Assembly (NCBI GenBank): GCA_015179125.1
Contig: WHVA01000295.1
Coordinates: forward strand, 62,001 to 126,000
From: Gautieria morchelliformis
Lineage: Eukaryota > Basidiomycota > Agaricomycetes > Gomphales > Gomphaceae
Direction: 5' to 3'
Length of the DNA: 64,000 nucleotides
Position 1 is the stretch's first letter, and every line of letters starts with the position of its first letter. Under the pieces are notes generated by a model, which had not been told where the DNA came from, made no database searches, and saw nothing but the letters and a program-made list of their open reading frames with translations. Both the position numbers and the translations under genes were made by a program. This document shows, in pieces, positions 54,100 through 64,000 of the stretch.

Positions 54100-54310
54100 C
54101 AAGGCAGATTGGTGGTGCTTGTATGTTACAAGCTTCTCTGTCTTCTACCATAACTTATTCTCTTGTTTAGCATTGCTCATTACAACCGTGAGCATATTTG
54201 GCATAGTGCCTCTGCCACTGTTCTTTGCACATTTGTGAAGCAGGAGGATTTTCTGGAATTGGTGGAGCAACTTAGGCAACATATCAAGTTCCAAGACCCA
54301 AATAAATAAT
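54100..54310 (+). pseudogene. PRP8: PRP8 fragment 4
   Basis: Resumes with KADWW, an intron (GTGCTTGTATG ... CTTGTTTAG), then IAHYNREHIW and a diverging tail to the stop near 54308. It is the last recognisable PRP8 sequence. The C-terminal two thirds, including the RNase H-like and Jab1/MPN domains, are absent. Confidence 0.7.
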
Positions 54311-54539
54311 GAAGAACATCCCTATATTTAGACTGATGTTCATCAATAATGCATGCACTAAATCTATGATAATGATTCATGTTCTACTGATGCTCATAAT
54401 GATGCATGACCTTCTCTCACCTATTCCCCAACAAGTTTCCTAATAGCCTTCCTGACAGCCCTTGTGACAAATTTAGCATCCCCCAATGACAATCCAATGT
54501 TTGTCTTGATAGTATCTACTGATATGTCCTTTAGTTTAT

Positions 54540-55251
54540 TTAGAAAATAAAACTGGTTTGTTTCAAATTTTCCTCTGAGGGAATTGATGTTTCAGCCTCT
54601 GGATTTGGGCCAGGTATGAACCTCCTCAAGAAATTCATCAATGCTAGGAAAATCAACGTCGCCATGTGTTGTAGGAGTGGGCTCACTCTTTCCAGAGTTG
54701 GGTGGAGTGGCAGGACAGACCAGATGAATATTTTGATCAAATGCTCAATAGTCATATTGTGGGAAGAAGCTGGGAAACAGCATGACAGGAAAGGAGCCTT
54801 GAATGCCCAGTGGGGCATGACTGGGTATGTTCTGCATTGGCATCTCTTTGGGTTTTTCTTTTGGAATTGAGTTTCTTCTTTATAGTAATGGAAGTCTCTG
54901 CAATGTGAATTGTTTGGTGGAGTTTTCAGAGTGACACCATGCATCTCAGAAACCTATTTGTGCATTATTGGCAGTGAGTAACATGGATGCAGTGTATTGA
55001 CATACCAAAGCCGCCACCCAGGATTGCAGTTGATTCCAGGACAAATGTGCATGCTCTCCATTCTTGGTTAGCTTGCAAACTTTCAAAACACAAGTGCTCT
55101 TGCTGCAGTTAGAATATTCCGCCTTCAATGCCTCCATGTAATCCTTTTCCTGTTTCCTCAATTGGCCACACTCTTCAATGTCAGACCCTGAGTCAGCATC
55201 AGAATCAGTGTTCAAATCTTGGATCTGAGCTTCTGTTTTGGAACCCTTCAA
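54540..55251 (-). pseudogene. Hypothetical protein, 3' exons of a split gene
   Basis: Minus strand: an acidic linker (LNTDSDADSGSDIEECGQL), then KSTCVLKVCKLTKNGEHAHLS with WNQLQSWVAALV, an intron, and HGVTLKTPPNNS. The His/Trp pattern followed by TLKTPP resembles uncharacterised Agaricomycete proteins whose N-terminus is like the sequence at 57914-58437. The two pieces are in the right order and strand to be one gene opened by about 2.7 kb of other DNA. Function unknown. Confidence 0.4.
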
Positions 55252-57913
55252 GACTTTGGTATTATTGCTAACACTTCAATCTATCAGAACATGTCATTTA
55301 CTAGACTCAAAGAATATTAAACAATGCTGCAGCACAACTCTGGGAATAATTTAATATTTGTACCTTGGTTGCAATCCGCGTAAAAACTAGTCCAAGTTAA
55401 TACAGATGGAAGGCAATACGTTTCTTAGCAGCACTGAACAATAAACTAAAAGAATGTAGGTTCAAGGACACTATCGGGGTCCAAGCGTATTCCAAAATAT
55501 AAAGGAATGTACTTAGCAGGCGAGTTTATAAATGGACTGCCCTGATAATCTACCAGCGCACAGCAATAAAACGAGGGATGAACGAGTTTTAGAAGTGACC
55601 TGTGAAAGTCTCTAATCAGGAAAATCGACTGATCAGATTGTCTCGGGTATTGGAGTGCGAATGGCAAGACTATCAATTGACACACTCACTCTGTAGAATT
55701 ACACCCCGAGGATTAGTCCAAGTGGCTAAGCAGTAAAGTAACTACTTAACAAGGAATTAGACACTAAAGTAAGTGAATAACCCTAGCTGGGATTAGCAGC
55801 TTAGTAAGATGCAAGTCACACGAGGTCACATGGATAGAAGATGTTAGATTGCTAGAATGATGATTCAAGGAGGTCAGAATGGCCTCCTTTTATATTGTAA
55901 AATACACAGGATTACGTAAAATGGGGTTCTTCTATCTATTACACAACCAGACGTTAAGGATATACTCAGTATAAGCTGCTACCTGAGATGCCCCATGTGA
56001 AACCAAAGTTGCCTTCCGCTTGAGCTCGGTCGAAGCCCAGTGTCAAAGCCAAGAGATAAGCGCAGTGCAGGCTGACGCTCAGACCGAACGTTGCTGACTC
56101 ATGACGTGCCACGTCCAATCTCTGCCTGCGGCATCCGCTGCAGACTATCATAGGCTCAGCTCGGGGCGTAGTCGATGCCCGATGTCCAGGCCGAAAGATA
56201 GGTCCAGTGCAGGCTGGAGCTCAGACCCAGTGTCTCTTGACACGCACTGTGCCATGCTCAAATAACACTCGCATGGAAAGCACCCTCCTGTGAGCCAAAT
56301 CATTTGTGTGTGTTTGGCTCAAACAGGTTTTTTCTTGAATGCACCATGATGTTCCACCCCAGCCTTGACTCATTCCACGCTGTTCAAATGCGCTCAGTCT
56401 AACACTGGAAGCTCTAGCCGCTGCTGTCTCCTGTGTCCACATGGACTGATCTACCGCTACTCACTTCTGCTCTTGGGCTGCTACTCGCTTCGGCTGTTGG
56501 GGTAAACTGTGTCTGGATGGCTGCCCGCTTTAGTTCCAGCTCTGGCTGCTTGGGGCTGCAGGCTACACTTGGCTCTGTAGCTGCTCTGGTCTGCTGGCTT
56601 TAGCTCTCTCTTATTGTTTCTATGCTGCAGCTGATGACACACGGCCTTCTGCTACTATGAGCGGCGATGGCTATATACACCTCCAAAGGTATGTCCTATT
56701 TTGATCATGGTTTGATTTGTGCTGATCAGACCACCGTCCCTTGCACACACACACGCACCTGGCGAAGGTGATGACCTTGTTCCCAAGTTCCCAACCATCG
56801 CATCTAGGACATGTCACGTGTTCTAGTAGATAAAAATATATATTTATTAAACAATTTTGGGGGCAGTCAGAATAAATATAGAATGGTGAGGAAGGCCGAG
56901 GACGTTTGCGCCCGGCATAATAGGGCGCGTCTGTACCGGGCACAGACTGCGCACATCCTGAACCCAAGTTGAACACCCGAAAGCCAGGTTCAAGCGTACT
57001 AAATTCCATTGGCGCACAAGTGCCGCAAGACTGGGCTCAGGTGGCCTCCAGCTTGGAACTCGCACAGCTTGACCGTCTGCCTGTGTAGGCGAGTGATGTC
57101 ATAAGTAAATATTTGCACTGCTGAAACACACCCTCGTAACTATTGCGGCATGTTTGTGCAAGGAAATTGGAAATAGATAGTCAATCACCTTCCCTGGTTT
57201 GCACAGCCTTGCACTGCCCTGCACAGCCCTACACAGTCGCTATGGCATCAAGGGGCCTATTTGGTGTTGTAGCGTTGCATTTGGAGGATCCATTCATCCA
57301 ATAGGCTTTATCAAACCTGCACCCTAGTTTTGGCTTTGTACATCTTTGTGTGACTTTGTATGCAGCTTTGCACAGCCATGGTTGCTATGATGCAAGTCAT
57401 GTGCCAGCTGGGTTTGAATTGCACAGGCTTGTGTACGCTGTAGAGGACACATTCAGTCTCAGTGGCTGAGTTTGAGTGAGCCAAGGTACCGGAGTTGTAG
57501 GTGCTTGTGCCTGCAACTCCGAGTTTACGGTTCGTGGGAAGCTCCGGTCAGAGTTTGAAACTGAGCAGCTGTGGCAGAGTTGTGGACGTGCATGGGTTCA
57601 TAACTCTGCCTGACAGAATAAGGTGTTTTTGAGCCAGGGAAGCCAAGTTAAATGGCAAATAAATAAGAGGAAATTCAAGGAATATTTGAATAGAGTTCTC
57701 CCAACAATAGCCACGTATATTAGCTACTATCAGCTGGGAAAACAGGGTTTTAAAGCGATTTTAATCCTTTTTTCGCGAGGCTTTTCATTAGCAACGGTTC
57801 CCACACAGCTTCTCTCCTCTTTCTGCCCCTGCCACCTGTATTTGCCACCGTTTTTCCTTTTTTTGCCAGAAAGTGCATGCCGAAGCGATGCCACATACTA
57901 TAATACTACAATA
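55252..57913. other. Unassigned block with LTR-like end and short repeats
   Basis: No gene recognised. On the minus strand a possible LTR end (GGGGTGTAATTCTACA, finishing near 55688) lies downstream of AATATAAAAGGAGGCC, a TATA-like site near 55890. A degenerate direct repeat of about 75 bp occurs at 56020-56090 and 56155-56225 (GCTCGG ... GTGCAGGCTG ... GCTCAGACC). GCACAGCC/TTGCAC words cluster at 57190-57420. A hairpin (GAGTTGTAGG / CCTGCAACTC) lies near 57490-57520. Confidence 0.35.
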
Positions 57914-58437
57914 TCAGATAAGGCTGCCATGGCGATACATATGTACACTTACATCTTCATCCAGGATGATTTCTACTTCTACCCCACTGGCATCACCCTT
58001 TTTCTTCTTTATCTGAGCACTTGTCATGTCATCCTTGAGAGTGGCCCAGTTGTCTTTCCTGTCAAGCTTCGAGAGATGCTTGTCATGCACTCCTTTGAGG
58101 CAGTAAGCTGGTTGGGGCATTTTTTTCACATTTTTGTAGCACCCAATGGCTTTGAAAATGCGCTCCTCCATGTCATTGAAATGCACACTAGCTGGGATTT
58201 GACATGCTCAATAAATCCTTCTGCTTCGGTACAATCCAGAACATGCAAAACAATTTCTAGATAAAACATGAGCATGTATATAATAAAAATAATAAAATAC
58301 ATACTAGGCTCATCCTTTACCTGTTTGTGAATGACAACTGGCACCTCAGATTCTGAGCCGTCCGGTAGCTCATTGGACTCAGCCTCAGATATGGTTTCCG
58401 GTGGAAACTCTTCTTGATCGGAGCCCAGTTCCATCAT
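57914..58437 (-). pseudogene. Hypothetical protein, 5' exons of a split gene
   Basis: Minus strand: an acidic start (MMELGSDQEEFPPETISEAE), an intron (GTATGT...TCTAG), then HFNDMEERIFKAIGCYKN, YCLKGVHDKHLSKL, DNWATLKDDMTSAQIKKKKG and VEVEIILDEDV. The pattern looks like a PB1/ubiquitin-like N-terminal fold found in some uncharacterised Agaricomycete proteins; this is inference from spacing. The joining frame after the intron is disturbed. See 54540-55251. Confidence 0.4.
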
Positions 58438-58859
58438 AGCAGCAAATTGGACCTTTTTCGCTGCCTGACACTTCGGTCAGCCGGTTTCATCAGCTGGCAG
58501 ATCATTCTGTCAGTTCTTGATGAAATTCCATTATTAGGTATAACATACTGACCATGTAATATTCTTTCCAATGATTCATTGACCATATTATCTCTTTGAC
58601 ATTATACCTTAGCGCACCTGCAGACACAGTGGAGGTAAGTTTTCCTTCTAATCTTCATTCATGGTTCTGACTGGATCTGCGCTTTGTTGCGTTGTGCTCT
58701 TGGGAGTGCTCGTTGCAGGCTTGTTTCTGTCTTTTTTAAAGCAAAATAGCAAGTCCTGTGCAGAATAATGGAAGGCCCCCTGCGCCAGTCAGAGCATTGG
58801 ACTCAATTACCCTGGGCCAGCTTAGGTCTATTATCAATTTCTCTGACACCCGCCTGGGT

Positions 58860-59531
58860 GGTCGTTCCTCTGCGACCGCACCGGGTGCCGCCGCCTCTTC
58901 CTCCTCTCCTGCATGGGGATGCTCCTCTTCTTCATGCTGCAGACTATGTGCAGCGTGCAGTTCGCGATCACCGGCTCAACACTGGCGGCGCACGCATTCA
59001 TTTTCCTGTTCTACGTGTTGTATGATATTGCATTTACGCCCCTAATTGTGAGCTATACCGTGGAGATCCTGGCGTGCTCAATCCACACGAAGGGGTTCAA
59101 TATCTTCAACTTCATGATCGCCATCAAGACTCCACCACCATCTGACGCACCTCTGGGCAATGCGATCATATTCAACCAGTCAGTCCCGGCACGTACCACC
59201 TCACCTCAGCTGCCTCCAGCCATGCTTACATGCTTGTTTTGTCTTTTTAGATACGTGGACCCAGCACGTTGGAGAGTACTACATCGTATGACTGCTGGCT
59301 GCTGTTCCAGCTTGTGTTCTGCTACCTCTTCATCGTGGAGATGCGGAACTCCACGCTCAAGGAGACGTCTGTCCTCCCCCGTGACTCCTGCCTCTACTTC
59401 ATCACTGACACTGACCGTGTTCGCTTAGGCACAGGATCTTCGATGAGGAGAGCATGCAGGGCATGTTCAGCCAGGCGGCGGCGGTCACAGGGCTCGCGGA
59501 CACACGTGAGAGCGAGCTCGACGAGAACTGA
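58860..59531 (+). pseudogene. MFS sugar-transporter C-terminus, frameshifted
   Basis: Plus-strand readings give RRLFLLSCMGMLLFFMLQT, AHAFIFLFYVLYDIAFTPL, IVSYTVEILACSIHTKGFN, IFNFMIAI, then after an intron AIIFNQS, HVGEYYIV, a one-base shift, CWLLFQLVFCYLFIVEMRN, and finally RIFDEESMQGMFSQ with a stop near 59531. These are transmembrane helices 9-12 and the cytosolic tail of the major-facilitator sugar porter family (hexose or lactose-permease-like). About two thirds of the gene upstream is missing. Upstream sequence at 58758-58860 reads as a different protein-like stretch of unknown origin. Confidence 0.65.
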
Positions 59532-59559
59532 GAAGGCATCGCAGTGAGGCGGGCTGCGA

Positions 59560-59980
59560 TGCAGTCTTTACACCTCCTCATACCCCACGAGCATCTCCGC
59601 CCTGCTCCCAAACAGAGTGACATGCACGCGCCTCAGCGTCAGCAACGCAAGGAGGATCCTTAGCTGTGCACCCACCGCAGCATGTGCACACCACACAAAG
59701 TGGGTGAGCGCGGGCAGCGCAGCAATGTGTGCGAGCTCCACGCTGGGGAGGACGGCATCGACGCAGCAGTGCGTGCGGCATGACGCCGATGCAGAGGAGG
59801 CGCATGCGGGGCCAACGGCAAGCGTGTGGAGGCGGGTGGGAGGCGCATGGCGAGGGTGGGCCAGTGTGCAGGGGGCACGTTGACAAGGTGAAGCGTGTGA
59901 GGACGTGGTGCATGGCGGCAAGGCTTGCGGGGGGGCACGCGAGGGTGTCAAAGGGCGCGGCAGGGGCGGCATCGACCAAT
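59560..59980 (-). other. GC-rich block, possible glycosyltransferase N-terminal remnant
   Basis: Markedly GC-richer than its surroundings. On the minus strand the reading HFVWCAHAAVGAQLR ... VHVTLFGSRAE loosely resembles the N-terminal beta strand and loop of fungal UDP-glycosyltransferases. Evidence is weak and no catalytic part is present. It adjoins the inner edge of the inverted duplication. Confidence 0.25.
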
Positions 59981-61240
59981 TCATACATCTCTATATAACC
60001 TGGACCGTCATCTGCTGGAGTATATAGACGTATGAAGCGCTCGCCGTGAATGATCGCAGCCATAGGGAACCAGTGCCGCCCGGAATCCAACGTGTATGTG
60101 CCGGACCCCAATCATCCCAGGGGACATCTACAGGTTCAAGATGTTCTGCATAAGCAAGGAAAGGCCTTGTTACGAATAACAATAAGACATGAGGAGGGAG
60201 GCTCTGGAGGATTGGGACCACGGGCCAGGTCGATACTGACGACGTGAATGCGGGTATGTGTAGCAGTAACAAACACCTTTGGGGGCCTTAACTGAGAAGA
60301 GTCGGTAATGAATGGGCCTGTATGTATGCCAAGCAATGACGCAACCGCTCCTTCCCGAATGGCGAGAAGACGAAGTGTGGCACAAAGGCAGGGCGACACA
60401 GGCGATTCATTACCATCCGGATTTATACCAAAAAGTGTATACCCGGAAGCAGGCGGTGGGAACTGGGGATGTGAGCACGTACGCCCGGTCCGAGACGAAC
60501 GCAAAGTCGCCAAGCGCAGCAAGGTTAGTTTACGACTAGAGATAGCAGTCAGGGTATGCAAGTTGTCACACGAAGCCTACGATCTCGTTCACGATCTGGA
60601 TTACGGCCCCAATGACATCGGATGGAAACATTACAGACATGACGAGCTGAATTCGAGGTATAAATATAAGCACAAGGAAACGATGTTGAAACGATGTTGA
60701 AACGATGTTAGAAGCTATGCATGGGCTGCAAACCTATCTTGCGGGTGCGCCTTATTGTCAGATATTGTCCGGAAATGAAGCGTGACATGCGTGAGAAGAG
60801 TGCTAGAGCAGAGCAAACATACCGCGGAAGGAGAACATTCGCAAACAACACATGCCTGGATGCGTCAGATAGACGGCTATGCATATACGCGATCAAGCCT
60901 TGTGTGGGGTCCATGACGAAGTCGCGAAATGTGATTCCGACGTCTTCAAACAGAATGAGAGACCCGGGATTATCCCTGGATGGAAGGCTGGCGAACAGGA
61001 TGCTGCGGGCAGCCAGTAGATTGAGTCTTGGAGAAAATCCCATCGACTAGTTCGTACGCATTCCATGGCCCATCACCTCCATCCAGGTCTGAGGAAGCAA
61101 TGTCACCGCTCATCCATGCCAGGCTCTGCATGCCACTGTGCGATAGCGTCCGACATAGGATCGTCGGATACCTTCCCGCCCTCGTAGCGTGAGGTCGTCG
61201 TGGTGAGCGTCGTTGGCGGCTAACAACACCCACAATGTCC
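59981..61240 (-). pseudogene. Second copy of the F-box-type propeller gene, 3'-truncated
   Basis: Same pieces as 34090-35340 (NAYELVDGIFSKTQ, NLLAARSILFASLPSRDN, FRDFVMDPTQGL, GIHTGPF, VDVPWDDWGPAHTRWI). It stops at the duplication edge after YIEMYE, where copy 1 continues YDFGVLHVP. The final blade is therefore missing. Confidence 0.55.
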
Positions 61241-61540
61241 TACTGTATGACTAACATTAGGGTTAGGTGGTTCAGTACGTCCGTAGACATTCTTCTTGCG
61301 GCCGGGTTGCTCTCATGCACTGCATGTGGAACTGGACTTCAATTTGGCGCCGTACCATGGGTGGTTCTGACTTAAAATATTTCCACGCTCACATAACTTT
61401 CATCCCGGCCGAATCTGCCGATAATTATCATCAAATACACTCAATACACAGTATACAAAAATGCTCGGAGCCTATGGTGGCAATAGTCGTCAGCAGCCCT
61501 GCAGCAGCCTAAGCCCGAGTCGTGTTTGACCGCGCCAACT

Positions 61541-64000
61541 TCACCCTCCTTTGGGCTTCACGCGCCGGCCAGCGCTACTACCATCGTCGCCTCCTTCACG
61601 ATCGGTCCGAGTCAAACGCTTGCCCAGCGTTTGTAACGTGGAAGTCAAAGGAGTGAGGGTAGAACTTGGGGCCATGTTTGCCACAAGCTGGAAGGTCTCG
61701 ATGAACTTCTCGTGGATTCCTTTAAGTTCATTTTCCACCGGAACATATGCACCTGAGTGGATGGCGTGCGTCTCGCGGAAATCCTTCTCGGCAGACAGGT
61801 ATGCTTCATGGAGATCATCTCGCAGGGTGTTCAATTTGTCTCTGATCTTGGACAACTTTGACCCCTCGAGGAAGCACTCCTGGGTTACTGCATCAAATGA
61901 GGATTCAACCGTCATGATTGTAACCCTTGTGGAATTGCTAAGATCATCCCGCGGGAACATTTGGAAGAGGGCTTGCTCCTGTAAGCTCAGCCGCTCTTCT
62001 CGGTCCTCAGTGGTATGATGATCTGTTGGCGATGAGGAGCTGGAATCATCAGGTGGGAGCGTATGATAGAAAATCTGCCAAACGGCGATCCACCACAGTG
62101 ACTCCAGGTCATGCAGAGGGTTGTGACGAAATTTTGGCGTGTCTTTGTATCGAGCGCGGGTAAACAAATACCTTGCTTCGGCAACCTCACAAGCCATGAA
62201 GTTGATTGTTCCCTACAGACACTTTTAGTCAGGGCGAATGACAGAACAGGAATGTAGATGTACCGTTCGAATGTTATGAGCAGGAGTAACGTCGGACTCC
62301 TGCTTCATATATTCCAGGTCACTCAGCAGGCCAACATTTTCACAGACAAGTATGTTTCCTGGGCTGATATCCCTGTGTACCCAACGATATGTCGCCATCA
62401 GTTGGAGAGCTGATTGATGAAAATGATAAGTATGACGAATCGAATGGACAGTTAGTACGCACCAATGGCGGCATCTCTCATCGCCAAGAAAACTGGGGCA
62501 GAGTACGGATAGAGTATATCGGCTGTGCAACTTGTGCGAAATAAGACGATAGTGTGCCTTCGGCCATATACGCGTCGGAAGAAGGGCATAGTTAGATAGG
62601 TTATAGGTAACCCTCCGGTACTGACAGAGATGGCTATGCCATTACTTTTATGGACTCTGAGCTTGAGCTCATCCGAGTCAGGTGGAATTTCGTGGCCCCG
62701 TTGAATAAAATCGAAGGTGTCGTCAATTTGGCCATCGATGAGGACGTTGCCGGAATAAAGTACAGTGACGAAGTGTTTTGCAATCTTGTCTTTGTTCGTC
62801 TTATCATTGGAAGCTTGTTCTTCGAGCATTGTTCGAATGTCACCTTCCCGAACGCGGTCAGCATCAATCCATACGTCTTTAACGACGACGTGCATGTCGG
62901 TGCCATCCGATTGCCGCAATAAAGCTTTCCAGACGCGCGTACCACGTCCACGAACAGCATCAGCACCGAAGTCGGCGATGAGTTCGACTGTCTTGACATA
63001 TACTACTTTTCCAGTGACTTTATCCTGAACCTGTATTTTATACTCCTCAGAATTGCCAGTGGATAGGCGCTCGATAGTGGGATCCCAACCCATTTGGATT
63101 TCTGTTGCGAAGCAGAACGAGAGTGCAAAATGGATAAACTTCTCATGCTCCTACAAGGGACAGGTGCTCATTAATGGCGATGCCGTGTACCGCATGACTG
63201 CTGGCACAACTTACTTGTATGAAGTTGAACGACTTTGTAACGTAAACCGTTGACCGACATGCAAACCATATTCTCGTCTGAGTGTTTTCGATCGTGAGCC
63301 CATAGGTGAATCTGCGACACGGATCTTTTCGCATGATGTGAGCCATAGCGTACAGAACTTTTCGTATATTCTATATGACATTGCCCAATGAGAAAAGTGT
63401 CGTTCTAATAGCTAGTAAGACTCACGTCATCCCTATCACTTTCAGAGGCGCCAAGCTTATATTCGCAAGGCAATGCAATGTTGAACCAAGAGTAATTTGG
63501 CATGCGTGCCGACTTGGAGGGATGGGTTTTGGACTTTGACTCTAAATCCTTCCCAGGATCGTCGCAAGCTTTTAAACGCATGAAACAACCGTCTGGACGG
63601 ATAAGGTAATCGCCAGGGTGCGCGGGAGACGTTTTGGGGTGATGTACGAGCTTAGAACTTTCCGGGTTTCGAATGCCACCGGGAATAATGACAGCGACCT
63701 CGGCTTGAAAAGCTGCAATGATATGATCGACGAAAAGTGGCAATTTGCTGAAAACGGCATCTTCATCCTTCTTATTCGTTTCACTTATGTGCGCTGGGTC
63801 CTGCTCGAAGCAATTCGGTATCGTCCAGGACTGTTCGCCTTCGCCCGGCGCTTCTGGAAAAACTGATTTTATTGTACCTTCATTCAAAAGTCGTTCTTTG
63901 ACCTGTGAGACGCTAACTCGAGGTACCGGCAATGGGGGCAAGATATTCTCCAAAAACCAGTCGATAGGGACCTCTGGAATTTTGTCACCAATGTCCCGCA
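61541..64000 (-). CDS. FunK1-type kinase, second copy, cut by window edge
   Basis: Exons on the minus strand: 64000(partial)-63426, 63370-63215, 63150-62463, 62409-62264 and 62212-61541, the same splice sites as copy 1. HRD (WVHRDISPGNIL), DLE and HDLESLWW are kept. In exon 3, three single-base deletions in homopolymers (near 62574, 62552 and 62491) put about 26 residues after FFRRVYG into wrong frames before the original frame returns at FLAMRDAA. Either these are sequence errors or this copy is altered in the segment just before the catalytic loop. The N-terminal part lies outside the window. Confidence 0.7.

Larger units (their letters stand above)
59981..64000 (-). repeat. Inverted duplication, arm 2
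   Basis: Reverse complement of 31326-35339 with scattered substitutions and small indels; continues past the right edge of the window. 24.6 kb separate the inner edges. Confidence 0.93.

Noticed and set aside
50276-54310. PRP8 intein
   Set aside because: Fungal PRP8 often carries inteins, but the interruptions here are LTRs with target duplications and spliceosomal introns; no intein or homing-endonuclease motifs were seen.
59578-60111. Minus-strand 177-codon frame joining the GC-rich island to the propeller copy
   Set aside because: Crosses the duplication breakpoint; a chance fusion reading without family support.
1-64000. CRISPR arrays, bacterial operons or phage
   Set aside because: The window is eukaryotic (spliceosomal introns, chromoviruses, F-box genes); no regularly spaced direct repeats were seen.

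Overview
This is a repeat-laden stretch of a filamentous basidiomycete genome, most likely Agaricomycetes. The evidence is short (48-64 bp) GT-AG introns, a FunK1-type kinase, a DUF6532-type protein, an F-box/LRR protein, an F-box-type beta-propeller family, a C2-NACHT STAND remnant, and many chromodomain Ty3/Gypsy elements. No rRNA, tRNA or CRISPR was seen. Only a few loci look like functional host genes: the DUF6532 protein (20582-21473, -), the F-box/LRR protein (22094-23401, +), a complete five-exon FunK1 kinase (31181-33789, +) and possibly its second copy (61541 to the window end, -). Almost everything else is mobile DNA or decayed gene pieces.

Layout. 1-4849: decayed Gypsy element A, its gag split by a 213-bp solo LTR. 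4850-9747: dispersed 'repeat A' LTRs, another solo LTR and the 3' end of a second chromovirus-like element. 9983-19118: a repeat A LTR containing a nearly complete 7.9-kb chromovirus, Gypsy B (11028-18891, TSD TACTT). Gypsy B carries a spliced antisense gene with a Zn2Cys6-spaced cysteine cluster between pol and the 3' LTR. 19119-24297: host genes and spacer. 24298-30414: two opposed Helitron-type N-termini next to fragments of BRR2 and an ABP1/drebrin-like gene. 31181-35520: FunK1 kinase plus an F-box-type propeller gene, repeated in inverted orientation at 59981-64000. 35640-39926: TOM70 fragment, repeat A and a broken C2-NACHT gene. 39927-49343: Gypsy C, Gypsy D and a Copia element, nested or fused. 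49344-54310: a PRP8 fragment hit by three solo LTRs and rearranged by a roughly 0.7-kb inversion. 54540-59980: a split hypothetical gene, spacer and a sugar-transporter 3' end.

The genes do not form a pathway. The common theme is serial LTR insertion, nearly always with readable 5-bp target duplications, and scattering of intron-containing pieces of housekeeping genes (BRR2, ABP1, TOM70, PRP8, a sugar transporter). The best candidate for something undescribed is the antisense coiled-coil/zinc-cluster gene of Gypsy B, with a possible counterpart exon in the element ending at 7687.
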